Positions 9,364-16,336 of a stretch of DNA of 35,726 bases are shown here, in pieces. The position numbers and the translations under genes are program-made. How positions within the stretch are numbered: position 1 is the stretch's first letter; every line of letters begins with the position of its first letter. Origin of the DNA: an uncultured bacterium (GTDB taxonomy: Bacteria > Patescibacteriota > Minisyncoccia > Phycocordibacterales > PALSA-1337); assembly GCA_903872035.1 (NCBI GenBank), contig CAIQIZ010000010.1, positions 1 through 35,726 on the forward strand, given 5' to 3'. Under the pieces are notes generated by a model. The model did no database searches. It was not told the DNA's origin and saw only the letters and a program-made list of their open reading frames with translations.

Positions 9364-11553
9364 TCAAGCCTTCTGTTTCTTGACCTTCTTCCCCACCCCG
9401 AACTTCTCCTGTAACTTGAACAATTCATCCCGAATCAGCGCCGCCGATTCGAAGTCGAGCGCCTTAACAGCTTCAGCCATCTGCTCTTCTTTGAGCTTCA
9501 TAAGCTTCTTGGGATTGCTCTGCGCCAAAACTTCATCTATCTTCACCATTTCATTTACAGCCTTATCGTGATCAGAACGCAATTGGTCGGTTATATCATG
9601 AATAGCCTTGATAATGGTCTGCGGCGTAATGCCATGCTCCTTGTTGTAAGCGACTTGAATGGCGCGACGTCGATTAGTTTCCTTAATAGCGCGATCCATT
9701 GAACCCGTAAGGTTGTCAGCATACAGGATGACCCTTCCAGCTGCGTTACGAGCCGCTCTACCAATAGTTTGCACTAGAGCCGTCTCAGAACGAAGGAAGC
9801 CTTCTTTATCGGCATCAAGGATTCCAATAAGCGTCACTTCAGGTAAATCTAATCCTTCACGTAAGAGATTGACGCCAACAACGATATCGTACTTCCCTCT
9901 ACGAAAATCAGTAAGAATTGTAATGCGGTCAATCGTTTTAATATCGCTGTGAAGATATGCCGCCTTAATCTTCTTTTCAATAAGAAATTCAGACAAGTCC
10001 TCGGCCATTTTCTTTGTGAGCGTAGTTGCCAGAACACGCCCACCTTTTTTGATAGTAGCGATTGTTTCATCAATGAAGTCGAATATTTGGCCTCTGTAAT
10101 CACGTCGAGAAGAATCCTTCATCTCGCCGCCGGCCCACAGCGCTCTCGCTGAAGGATTCTTCTCTCCTTCCTTAATAGGCCGTATTTCCACTTCAGGATC
10201 TACCAATCCAGTCGGCCTGATCACTTGTTCAACAATTTGCTTCGAAGTCTCTCGCTCGTAATCGGAAGGCGTCGCCGACGTGTAAACCATGGGTCCGATC
10301 CTCTCCAGGAATTCATTGAATTTCAATGGCCTATTATCTTTAGCCGACGGCAAACGGAAGCCGTGCTCAATCAATGTTTCTTTGCGAGAAGCGTCGCCGG
10401 CATACATTCCATTAAGTTGCGGAATAGTAACATGCGATTCATCAACTATCGTAAGAAAGTCTGGCGAGCCATCCGCCTTGTGCGGGAAATATGCAAGCAA
10501 ACTGTCCGGCGGTTCTCCAGGCATTTTTCCAGAAAAATGGCGTGAGTAATTCTCTATGCCGTTCGTGTATCCGATTTCCCTGATCATTGAGAGATCGTAT
10601 TTGACTCGGCGTTTTAGACGCTCGGATTCAAGCATTTTTCCGGCTTTATCGAGCTCTTTCAGCCGCAATTCCAGTTCAGCTTTGATGGTTTTTATAGCTC
10701 GATCACTTTGTTCATCGTTGGAAATGAAATGTTTGGCTGGAAAGATGAAGATCGTCCTATTATTAGGCGCCGATCGGCTCAAGAAATCATTCGCCTCGCC
10801 GCCGGCCCACGGCGCTCGAGCCGAATGATCTCTTTCGCCTCCGTCGCGAATCGCACGCGACACAGGATCTAACTCAGTGATCTGGCTAATTGTAGAACCT
10901 TCGTATTCAATGCGGTATATCGTTTTCTCATTCACCGGCATTACTTCTAAGGTATTTCCAAGCGCTCTGAATTGGCCGGAATTGATATCGGCGTTGGTTC
11001 TTTCAAAGTGAATATCGATAAGCTTGCGGATAAGTTCGGCTCGAGACAGTTTCATGCCAACCGATAATTTGAGATTTACCTTTTCATATTCTTCCGGACT
11101 ACCCAAACCATAGATACAAGAAACTGAGGCAACAATGATTACATCCTTTCGCGTAAGCAATGCCTGTGTAGAAGCGTGACGTAATCTTTCAATCTCTTCA
11201 TTTATCATCGCTTCCTTCTCGATATAAGTATCCGTGGCCGGCATGTACGCTTCTGGTTGATAATAGTCGTAATACGACACAAAGTAATGCACGGCGTTAT
11301 TTGGAAAGAATTCCCTGTACTCTTGAGCCAGTTGTGCTGCCAAAGTCTTGTTATGAGCGATAACCAGCGTAGGTTTACCGTAATCAGCAATGACATTCGC
11401 CATGGTAAAAGTCTTTCCTGACCCAGTGACTCCAAGCAAAGTCTGACGATCAAATCCCTTAGACAAACCTTCATTCAAAGACAAAATCGCCTTCGGTTGA
11501 TCGCCGGCGGGCTTATATGGAGTGGCTAGCTTGAATGGTGAATTTTTCTGCAT
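9364..11553 (-). CDS. uvrB: Excinuclease ABC subunit B
   Basis: A 729-residue nucleotide-excision-repair helicase-like subunit. Walker A is GVTGSGKTFT. The beta-hairpin YYDYYQPEAY, helicase motifs VDESHVTIPQL, TSATPSDYE and QTIGRAARN, and a C-terminal UvrC-binding UVR motif (about 680-715) are present. I start at ATG 11553 (MQKNSPFK), which has a GAGG sequence 11 nt upstream; the longer frame begins at the transcription start. The family is normally about 660-680 residues. The excess is two in-frame insertions encoded by palindromic elements, at about residues 239-259 (before TIFIFPAKHF) and 463-482 (after EIRPIKEG). Both lie between conserved blocks, so activity is probably kept. Confidence 0.97.
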   Translation of the reverse strand: MQKNSPFKLATPYKPAGDQPKAILSLNEGLSKGFDRQTLLGVTGSGKTFTMANVIADYGKPTLVIAHNKTLAAQLAQEYREFFPNNAVHYFVSYYDYYQPEAYMPATDTYIEKEAMINEEIERLRHASTQALLTRKDVIIVASVSCIYGLGSPEEYEKVNLKLSVGMKLSRAELIRKLIDIHFERTNADINSGQFRALGNTLEVMPVNEKTIYRIEYEGSTISQITELDPVSRAIRDGGERDHSARAPWAGGEANDFLSRSAPNNRTIFIFPAKHFISNDEQSDRAIKTIKAELELRLKELDKAGKMLESERLKRRVKYDLSMIREIGYTNGIENYSRHFSGKMPGEPPDSLLAYFPHKADGSPDFLTIVDESHVTIPQLNGMYAGDASRKETLIEHGFRLPSAKDNRPLKFNEFLERIGPMVYTSATPSDYERETSKQIVEQVIRPTGLVDPEVEIRPIKEGEKNPSARALWAGGEMKDSSRRDYRGQIFDFIDETIATIKKGGRVLATTLTKKMAEDLSEFLIEKKIKAAYLHSDIKTIDRITILTDFRRGKYDIVVGVNLLREGLDLPEVTLIGILDADKEGFLRSETALVQTIGRAARNAAGRVILYADNLTGSMDRAIKETNRRRAIQVAYNKEHGITPQTIIKAIHDITDQLRSDHDKAVNEMVKIDEVLAQSNPKKLMKLKEEQMAEAVKALDFESAALIRDELFKLQEKFGVGKKVKKQKA
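10107..10164 (-). repeat. Palindromic element copy 1, in frame inside uvrB
   Basis: Perfect 15-bp arms: 10107-10121 (starting GAGAAGAATCC) and 10150-10164. The 28-nt core is at 10122-10149. Read on the coding strand the core is AGCGCTGTGGGCCGGCGGCG and encodes ARALWAGGE. The arms are unlike those of the other copies. Confidence 0.9.
10776..10839 (-). repeat. Palindromic element copy 2, in frame inside uvrB
   Basis: Arms 10781-10793 and 10822-10834 match at 12 of 13 positions, and a further GGC/GCC pair outside (10776-10778 and 10837-10839) continues the stem. The 28-nt core at 10794-10821 is AGCGCCGTGGGCCGGCGGCG on the coding strand and encodes ARAPWAGGE. Confidence 0.88.
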
Positions 11554-11568
11554 AGGTGAAACCTCTAC
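11554..11568 (-). promoter_or_regulatory. Operator-like palindrome overlapping the uvrB leader and start
   Basis: AGGT-GAA-ACCTCTAC on the + strand, abutting the start codon. It shares the half-site ACCTCTAC and the AGGT-N3-ACCT centre with the palindrome at 11621-11641. Confidence 0.45.
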
Positions 11569-11577
11569 AACAGAGAT

Positions 11578-11605
11578 ACTATACAGCACCTAGATATTTC
11601 GGCAA
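11578..11605 (-). promoter_or_regulatory. uvrB promoter
   Basis: On the minus strand TTGCCG (11605-11600), 16 bp, TATAGT (11583-11578). The expected transcript starts near 11571, giving an 18-nt leader that contains the GTAGAGG Shine-Dalgarno-like sequence. Confidence 0.6.
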
Positions 11606-11620
11606 TTGGCCGCGAAAACG

Positions 11621-11641
11621 TGTAGAGGTCTGACCTCTACA
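11621..11641. promoter_or_regulatory. Perfect palindrome upstream of the uvrB promoter
   Basis: TGTAGAGGT-CTG-ACCTCTACA: 9-bp arms around 3 nt. Its centre is about 72 bp from the related site at the uvrB start, so the two bracket the promoter. It is not of the LexA-box form found near lexA. It could instead be a second hairpin of the neighbouring terminator. Confidence 0.5.
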
Positions 11642-11681
11642 AAAAAGCCGCAAACTCCGCTGTTTAGGCGAAATCTGCGGC
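11641..11681 (-). terminator. Intrinsic terminator of the 117-aa gene
   Basis: On the minus strand GCCGCA (11681-11676) pairs with TGCGGC (11652-11647), with an inner CGC/GCG, followed by six T (11646-11641). Confidence 0.8.
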
Positions 11682-11709
11682 AAAATCACTGAGGCAGGCT
11701 GCTTACTGG

Positions 11710-12063
11710 CTAAAATTCGTCAGTATCTCCCGTAGGTGCAGGAATCCAGCGTCCATCCAAAGTATACTCATAACGATCACGACTCATCTTATTAGGATGA
11801 TGCGGCCTAAACCAGCCATAATGACCAGGCTTAGGCCGCAATAACGGCCGCTGACTCCTACGTGAAGTGAACGGAATTTCCTCTTGAGATAACCGAACCA
11901 GCAACAGTTGCCACTCTGCTTCGCTCAGCCACTTATCGGGATCCTCTGGAGACCGAATGACGGGTTCCGGTTGCGGACTCCCGTTATGCTTCCAGGCATG
12001 CAAGTCCGACTCCCTGGGTGCGAGACCGCCCTTCTTCTTCCGTGTGAATACTACTTCTGACAT
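11710..12063 (-). CDS. Hypothetical protein, 117 aa
   Basis: I do not recognise a family. The chain is rich in arginine, proline and tryptophan, with a basic N-terminus (FTRKKKGG), a middle acidic helix (WLSEAEWQLLLVRLSQEE, about 45-62), a basic RRSQRPLLRPKPGHYGWFRP segment (about 68-87) and an acidic C-terminal end. There is no signal peptide or membrane segment. A Shine-Dalgarno-like AAAGG lies 8 nt before the ATG, and a good terminator follows the stop, so it is probably a real single-gene unit. The following 12064-12375 stretch has only hairpins. Confidence 0.65.
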   Translation of the reverse strand: MSEVVFTRKKKGGLAPRESDLHAWKHNGSPQPEPVIRSPEDPDKWLSEAEWQLLLVRLSQEEIPFTSRRSQRPLLRPKPGHYGWFRPHHPNKMSRDRYEYTLDGRWIPAPTGDTDEF

Positions 12064-12130
12064 ATGATGACCTTTCTATGTGCTAAATCTGCTTTCATTC
12101 CCATTCCGCCACTGCGGGTGAGACAAGCAA

Positions 12131-12161
12131 ATCGGGTCCCAACTCTTGTTTGGAACCCGAT
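12131..12161. terminator. Hairpin, possible bidirectional terminator
   Basis: ATCGGGT (12131-12137) pairs with ACCCGAT (12155-12161), with an inner CCAA/TTGG. Weak T-runs follow on both strands. It lies in the 312-bp stretch (12064-12375) between two small minus-strand genes, where no ORF is convincing. Confidence 0.4.
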
Positions 12162-12326
12162 CTTGTAACCAAATAATGAGGAGAATTTCGTTACAAAGGC
12201 CGATTCCAAACACGCTTGCAAATGCGAAGCGTATAGGAGTTCAAGACGACCTTAGTAAAGGTGAAATTCATTGTGACATTAGTCTAGCGGATCTCCATAT
12301 GAAGTCAATAGAAGTTATGCACATAA

Positions 12327-12359
12327 AAAGTGGACCTCGCCGAGTCACCGACGAGGTCC
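12327..12359 (-). terminator. Intrinsic terminator of the 61-aa gene
   Basis: GGACCTCG (12332-12339) and CGAGGTCC (12352-12359) form a perfect 8-bp stem. On the minus strand it is followed by ACTTTTTATG. Confidence 0.8.
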
Positions 12360-12375
12360 GGTCATTGGGTTTTAG

Positions 12376-12561
12376 TTATTCAGTCTCTTCGTGAGCCTCC
12401 ACTTCTTCTTTACCGGCATGTAGTCCGCGGTATATCCCGCCGAACGGCACATAAGCCGGGGGTTGTTGTTCTGATGTTTGATCCGTGCCAGGCGAATGTC
12501 CATCCGCCTCGTCCACTATGCAATCAGGTTTACTGATACCAACATTTCTGATTCCATTCAT
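12376..12561 (-). CDS. Hypothetical protein, 61 aa
   Basis: An acidic, proline- and glycine-rich small protein without membrane segment or recognised motif. The sequence contains CIVDEADGHSPG in the N-terminal half and ends in EEVEAHEETE. GGAG lies 11 nt before the ATG and a TATTAT -10-like box lies further upstream. A strong terminator follows 16 nt after the stop. The promoter-to-terminator layout is the main reason to accept it. Function unknown. Confidence 0.55.
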   Translation of the reverse strand: MNGIRNVGISKPDCIVDEADGHSPGTDQTSEQQPPAYVPFGGIYRGLHAGKEEVEAHEETE

Positions 12562-12611
12562 GGCAAACGACTCCGTCCGAAGTTAATAATACAACATCTT
12601 TTTGAGATTTG

Positions 12612-13706
12612 CTACTTCCTCAACATCACCCTTTTCACCGCCTGTAGGATGTGGGGCTCCCCCATTTCATACAATTCAATAAGTTCTTCGGACTTTCCAG
12701 ATTGACCAAATTTATCATTCACTCCGATAAATTCAATGGGAGTTGGGATGTGCTTTGCTAGACATTCAGCAACTGCTGATCCCATACCAGAAATTATTTG
12801 ATGTTCTTCAACTGTCACGATAGCCCTGGTCTCATGCGCTAATTTGATTATCGCAGCTTCGTCTAAAGGTTTGATCGTAGACAAATTCATCACCACAACC
12901 TTCTTTCCTTCAGAATCCAGCTTCTTCGCAGCCAATAATGCCTTATGAAGCAGAGCACCTGTGGCGATTATTCCGACATCGTAAATAGTCTCGCCCTTTT
13001 CGCTCCAGACGTTTCCCCTTCGTTTCGCTGCGCTCAAGTCGGGGAAAGTCTCTCCGCGAACCGGGCTCGTCGTACTTCCTGCTCCCTGCTCCTTGCTCCT
13101 GAATACTTCCTGCGCTTTCCCTATTTGAAATGGTGTCTCTTCAGTCGTCATTACCACCGACTTTTCTCTAGCTAGGCGAATGTATGTCGGTGAATCAGTT
13201 TGAGCAGCAGCAATTGTTGCCTTCTTAGCTTCAATGGAATCACAAGGCGAAATTACCACCATTCTGGGAATTACTCTCATTAATGCAATGTCTTCCAACG
13301 CTTGATGACTTCCTCCATCTGGACCAACATTGACTCCAGCGTGCGTGCCAATGATTTTTACTGGTTGATTATTATAAGCAATCGTCGTCCGTATTTGCTC
13401 CCAATTCCTGCTAGGACTAAATATTGCATATGAAGAAATGAATGGGATCTTCCCCATGGCCGCCATGCCGCTGGCTACTGTCGCCAGGTTCTGTTCAGCA
13501 ACGCCGACCTCAAGGAAACGATCCGGAAACTTCTTCTTGAAAATCTCCATTTGTGTAGATTCTGTGAGATCTGCACATAGACCCACAACCCTCTTATCAA
13601 TTTCAGCCGCTTTTAATAAGCCTTCTCCAAAGCCAGTGCGCATGGATTTCAATTCAACGTTGGAGTCGAAGAGTTTCGAATTGAGTTTGAGGTCGGGGTT
13701 AAGCAT
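12612..13706 (-). CDS. Transketolase, C-terminal subunit
   Basis: A 364-residue subunit carrying the pyrimidine-binding (PYR) domain (about 15-185: VGLCADLTEST, FLEVGVAEQNLATVASGMA, GVNVGPDGGSHQALEDIALMR) and the C-terminal transketolase domain. In split transketolases these associate with the TPP-binding subunit encoded just upstream (13-bp gap). The enzyme interconverts sugar phosphates of the non-oxidative pentose phosphate pathway. Between FQIGKAQEVFR and YDVGIIATG there is an extra segment of about 38 residues (about 197-235), encoded by repeat-like DNA (see separate entry). The family normally joins these blocks directly, so this is an in-frame insertion. Confidence 0.93.
   Translation of the reverse strand: MLNPDLKLNSKLFDSNVELKSMRTGFGEGLLKAAEIDKRVVGLCADLTESTQMEIFKKKFPDRFLEVGVAEQNLATVASGMAAMGKIPFISSYAIFSPSRNWEQIRTTIAYNNQPVKIIGTHAGVNVGPDGGSHQALEDIALMRVIPRMVVISPCDSIEAKKATIAAAQTDSPTYIRLAREKSVVMTTEETPFQIGKAQEVFRSKEQGAGSTTSPVRGETFPDLSAAKRRGNVWSEKGETIYDVGIIATGALLHKALLAAKKLDSEGKKVVVMNLSTIKPLDEAAIIKLAHETRAIVTVEEHQIISGMGSAVAECLAKHIPTPIEFIGVNDKFGQSGKSEELIELYEMGEPHILQAVKRVMLRK
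13000..13113 (-). repeat. Compound repeat insertion inside the transketolase subunit gene
   Basis: Two parts are visible. A hairpin has AGAC-G-TTTCCCC (13007-13018) pairing with GGGGAAAGTCT (13041-13051), with a bulged G. Next to it a direct repeat TACTTCCTGC occurs at 13073-13082 and 13104-13113, with three tandem heptamers (GCTCCCT, GCTCCTT, GCTCCTG) between. The reading frame stays open and encodes a low-complexity peptide with SPVRGET. Its core is different from the WAGGE-type elements. Confidence 0.65.
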
Positions 13707-13719
13707 TGGTCATTAAGAA

Positions 13720-14583
13720 TTAATCATTTTTACTTCTCATCCTCCCCACCGCCTTCATCGCCACCTCTATCTCCTCTTTCGTCGTCGGCGGTTTGCCGTG
13801 CCACTCGAATTTGCGCTCGAATTCGGGGATGCCTTTTGAGGGAATGGTGTAAGCGATGATGACTGTCGGCTTGTCGAAAACAGCCTGCGCTTCGCCTATG
13901 ACGCGGTCTATGTCGTGGAAATTGTGTCCATCGCACTCCTCTACCTGCCAATTCCAGGCTTTCCATTTATCTACTAAGGGATTGAGCGGCATTATGTCTT
14001 CGGTGAATCCATCTATTTGAATATTGTTCCGATCAATTATCACTGTTAAGTTCTGCAGCTTCTCCTTGCCGGCCAACATGGCACCTTCCCATGAATTACC
14101 TTCATTGAGTTCGCCATCACTCATCAAACAGTAGATACGCTTGGAAGTAGTTCTACCATTATCGATCCTGTCCGCTAGAGCCAGGCCAACCGCTTGTGAC
14201 AATCCGGAGCCAAGCGGACCCGATGAAGTTTCGAGCATTGGCAACCATTCGCGATGTGGATGACCTTGTAACCGTGAGCCGAGCTTGCGCAACGTCTTCA
14301 ATTCAGAGACTGGAAAATATCCGGAATGCGCCATGGTCGCATATAGAACCGGACAGATGTGACCATTTGAAAGCACCAGGCGATCACGATATTCCCACGA
14401 AGGATTCTTGGGATCGTGCTTCAGTGCATGAAAATATAAGTACGTGAATATGTCGGCCATACCCAGAGCTCCGGCCAGGTGACCTGATTTGGCTTCTATC
14501 AGAGACTCGATGACGGAGCAACGGATCTCGGCGGCTTTCTTTGTGAGCAGAGAGATCTTTTCTTCTGTGAGAGGTGTAGACAT
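13720..14583 (-). CDS. Transketolase, N-terminal (TPP-binding) subunit
   Basis: A 287-residue subunit. It shows SGHLAGALGMADI, the GHICPVLYA histidine region, SSGPLGSGLSQAVGLALA and the thiamine pyrophosphate motif GDGEL-type sequence SDGELNEGNSWEGAMLA with NLTVIIDRNNIQIDG. Ends where the pyrimidine domain begins in full-length enzymes, so with the following gene it makes one complete transketolase. TATAAT ends 9 nt before the ATG, giving a very short leader, and an ACCTCTAC octamer like that at uvrB overlaps the -35 region. Confidence 0.95.
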   Translation of the reverse strand: MSTPLTEEKISLLTKKAAEIRCSVIESLIEAKSGHLAGALGMADIFTYLYFHALKHDPKNPSWEYRDRLVLSNGHICPVLYATMAHSGYFPVSELKTLRKLGSRLQGHPHREWLPMLETSSGPLGSGLSQAVGLALADRIDNGRTTSKRIYCLMSDGELNEGNSWEGAMLAGKEKLQNLTVIIDRNNIQIDGFTEDIMPLNPLVDKWKAWNWQVEECDGHNFHDIDRVIGEAQAVFDKPTVIIAYTIPSKGIPEFERKFEWHGKPPTTKEEIEVAMKAVGRMRSKND

Positions 14584-14592
14584 TTCACAATA

Positions 14593-14618
14593 ATTATATC
14601 ATATCCACTCACCTCTAC
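14593..14618 (-). promoter_or_regulatory. Promoter of the transketolase genes with a GTAGAGGT half-site
   Basis: On the minus strand TATAAT (14598-14593) precedes the ATG by 9 nt. GTAGAGGT (14618-14611) overlaps the expected -35 position. That octamer is otherwise found in this window only at the two uvrB palindromes. Confidence 0.45.
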
Positions 14619-15292
14619 TAAATCTTCTTGAATCTCTGAATCGCGTCGATCGCATTATCACTATTGAAAATGGCTGAACCGACGACCAATCTGTCCGCGC
14701 CAGCTGCGATCAACTTCGCCGCGTTCTCTAAAGACACGCCGCCATCGACTGAAATCGAAATACCCGGATGCTTTGCCCTGATCTCTTTGACCTTATCGAG
14801 GACTTTTTCATCAAATTTCTGCTGTTGAAAGCCTATGTTGTCTATACCCATACATTGAACGAATTGGATCTGGCTGATATATGGATCTAGAACATTTACG
14901 GGTGTTTCTATGTTAATGGCCAGTCCGATTTCCGCACGATCACGGAGCAAAGTGACTGCCTCTTGGATATTTCCGCGCGCTTCGACATGAATAATGACGC
15001 GCATAGCACCAGCAGTCACCCAATCAGCAACGACTTCTTCCGGTTTATTGATCATCAAGTCGAATTCATAATTTAGCTCCTTCCACGCAGGCAATCCTTC
15101 ATCTTCTATAAGAAGCTTTTCGAAGGTATCGTCGCGTTTCTTGTATGGCCAAGAAGCGTTGGGCACGAATTGACCATCACAAACGTCGACTTGCACAGTC
15201 TTAACAAAGCCTTTGATTAACTCCACTTTATCTTGAAGCTCAGCAAAGTCTTTTGGAAGTATGGCTGGGATGATTTCTATGGATTTTCTCAT
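14618..15292 (-). CDS. Ribulose-phosphate 3-epimerase-like protein
   Basis: A 224-residue TIM-barrel protein. Family blocks are IIPAILPKDFAEL, the metal-binding region VQVDVCDGQFVPN (equivalent of HxDxMDGxFVPN), HVEARG, the SVDGGVSLENAAKLIAAGADRLVVGSAIF phosphate-binding end. The usual first histidine of the metal site is replaced (QVDV), and the segment after FVPN is longer than normal, so substrate or metal use may differ. I start at MRKSIEII (15292). That ATG overlaps the TGA stop of a small upstream ORF. It fits the neighbouring transketolase and RpiB in pentose phosphate metabolism. Confidence 0.8.
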   Translation of the reverse strand: MRKSIEIIPAILPKDFAELQDKVELIKGFVKTVQVDVCDGQFVPNASWPYKKRDDTFEKLLIEDEGLPAWKELNYEFDLMINKPEEVVADWVTAGAMRVIIHVEARGNIQEAVTLLRDRAEIGLAINIETPVNVLDPYISQIQFVQCMGIDNIGFQQQKFDEKVLDKVKEIRAKHPGISISVDGGVSLENAAKLIAAGADRLVVGSAIFNSDNAIDAIQRFKKI

Positions 15293-15399
15293 AAGGGTGA
15301 TTTGACTGATAAGCGGCGGCAATTTGCAGAACTGTTTGTCGGATCGCTCAAGGTACCTTGGCCGGCGCCGAACGCTGTCTTCTGTTCAAAAATTTTCAT
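15289..15399 (-). CDS. Possible 36-aa leader ORF coupled to the epimerase gene
   Basis: An ORF starting MKIFEQKTAFGAG and ending RRLSVKSPL whose TGA stop shares bases with the epimerase ATG (ATGA overlap). It lies entirely within the leader of the promoter at 15461-15489. No Shine-Dalgarno sequence precedes either start, so reinitiation by coupling is plausible. No family is recognised. It may alternatively be untranslated leader. Confidence 0.35.
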   Translation of the reverse strand: MKIFEQKTAFGAGQGTLSDPTNSSANCRRLSVKSPL

Positions 15400-15460
15400 T
15401 GACAGGAATGTTGCAATTTGTTGTGTAATGAAGAAGAAATATGGCTTTGTTGAGTCGTTG

Positions 15461-15489
15461 ATTATATCATGCAAATCAATTTGTGTGAA
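15461..15489 (-). promoter_or_regulatory. Strong promoter upstream of the epimerase
   Basis: On the minus strand TTCACA (15489-15484), 17 bp, TATAAT (15466-15461). The transcript would start near 15454 and have a leader of about 160 nt before the epimerase, unusual for this window. Confidence 0.65.
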
Positions 15490-15564
15490 TGAAATTTTAT
15501 CGACCACCGATATGACTCATCCTCTGTAGAAACGTCCCCGACCCACCGCCACAAATAAACTTCA

Positions 15565-16032
15565 TTATTCGATACTATCTATCTGCTCAATTCTCCTCGC
15601 ATGCTTCTCTTCATTGCTAAATGGTGTCTCAAGCCATAATTCAATAGCTTTCTTAGCTTCTTCTTCACTGACGAACTTTGCGCCTATCGATAGCACATTA
15701 GCATTATTATGCTCGCGTGACAGTCTTATGATGTCATCGTTGCCACCATACCAGACAGCCGTCCTGACTCCTGGAAAACGATTGGCAACCATAGCTTCAC
15801 CTTGACCGGACATACCGAAAATAATGGCCCTGGTATTCCCTTCTATGTCTTGTGCCACTTTCATGGCAGCTGCCGTCATGTAGACAGGATAATCGTCTTC
15901 CGGCACCAATTCGTGGGCACCAACGTCCAAAACCTGGTATTTCTTTGATTCCAGGAACTTCTTAACCACCTCTTTCAGGGCGAAACCGGCGTGGTCGGAG
16001 GCGAGGATGAGTTGTAAGTTGGGATTAGACAC
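15565..16032 (-). CDS. rpiB: Ribose-5-phosphate isomerase B family protein
   Basis: A 155-residue RpiB/LacAB-fold protein interconverting ribose 5-phosphate and ribulose 5-phosphate. Motifs are ASDHAGFALK, DVGAH, DYP and GMSGQGEAMVANRFPGVRTAV, then REHNNANVLSIGAKF. The active-site cysteine of the E. coli type is absent. E79 in GQGE aligns with the catalytic glutamate described for the actinobacterial type. The start is GTG. It is the first gene after the small membrane protein at 16066-16290, with 33 bp between them. Confidence 0.9.
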   Translation of the reverse strand: MSNPNLQLILASDHAGFALKEVVKKFLESKKYQVLDVGAHELVPEDDYPVYMTAAAMKVAQDIEGNTRAIIFGMSGQGEAMVANRFPGVRTAVWYGGNDDIIRLSREHNNANVLSIGAKFVSEEEAKKAIELWLETPFSNEEKHARRIEQIDSIE

Positions 16033-16065
16033 AGATTTCTGGTTTTATCGCAATATTGCAATGGT

Positions 16066-16290
16066 TCACATTATCCTTGGCTTGAAATACCTCATCCCAA
16101 TTAATGCTCCGACTATTGGTAACACAATAATTGAAATAATAAAAGTCACGACGATTGACTCGGATATTCCCAATAATAACAAATGGAGACATAGGATAAG
16201 CAATACTGAAACTGTTCCAAGCAAACAACCTTTCATCCAAGGTCTCAAGTAGCTCCACGCGCTGTTGCCTTGCCCATGTGATGATGCCAT
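16066..16290 (-). CDS. Small two-helix membrane protein, function unknown
   Basis: A 74-residue protein with two hydrophobic segments (about 21-40 and 45-66) and a basic C-terminal end (YFKPRIM). TATAAA ends 5 nt before the ATG, so the mRNA would be leaderless. No family is recognised. It may be co-transcribed with the RpiB gene. Confidence 0.6.
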   Translation of the reverse strand: MASSHGQGNSAWSYLRPWMKGCLLGTVSVLLILCLHLLLLGISESIVVTFIISIIVLPIVGALIGMRYFKPRIM

Positions 16291-16336
16291 ATCGTTTTAT
16301 ATTAATCCCCCCTAATTTATCATATTCTACCCGGAA

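Noticed and set aside
11500-11515. CGCCGGCGGG near the uvrB start as an element
   Set aside because: It encodes the conserved YKPAGDQP of UvrB and lacks the GTGGGCC part and arms.
12146-12394. 82-codon + strand ORF in the 12.1-12.4 kb gap
   Set aside because: It runs through two terminator hairpins, has no promoter or ribosome site and no family likeness.
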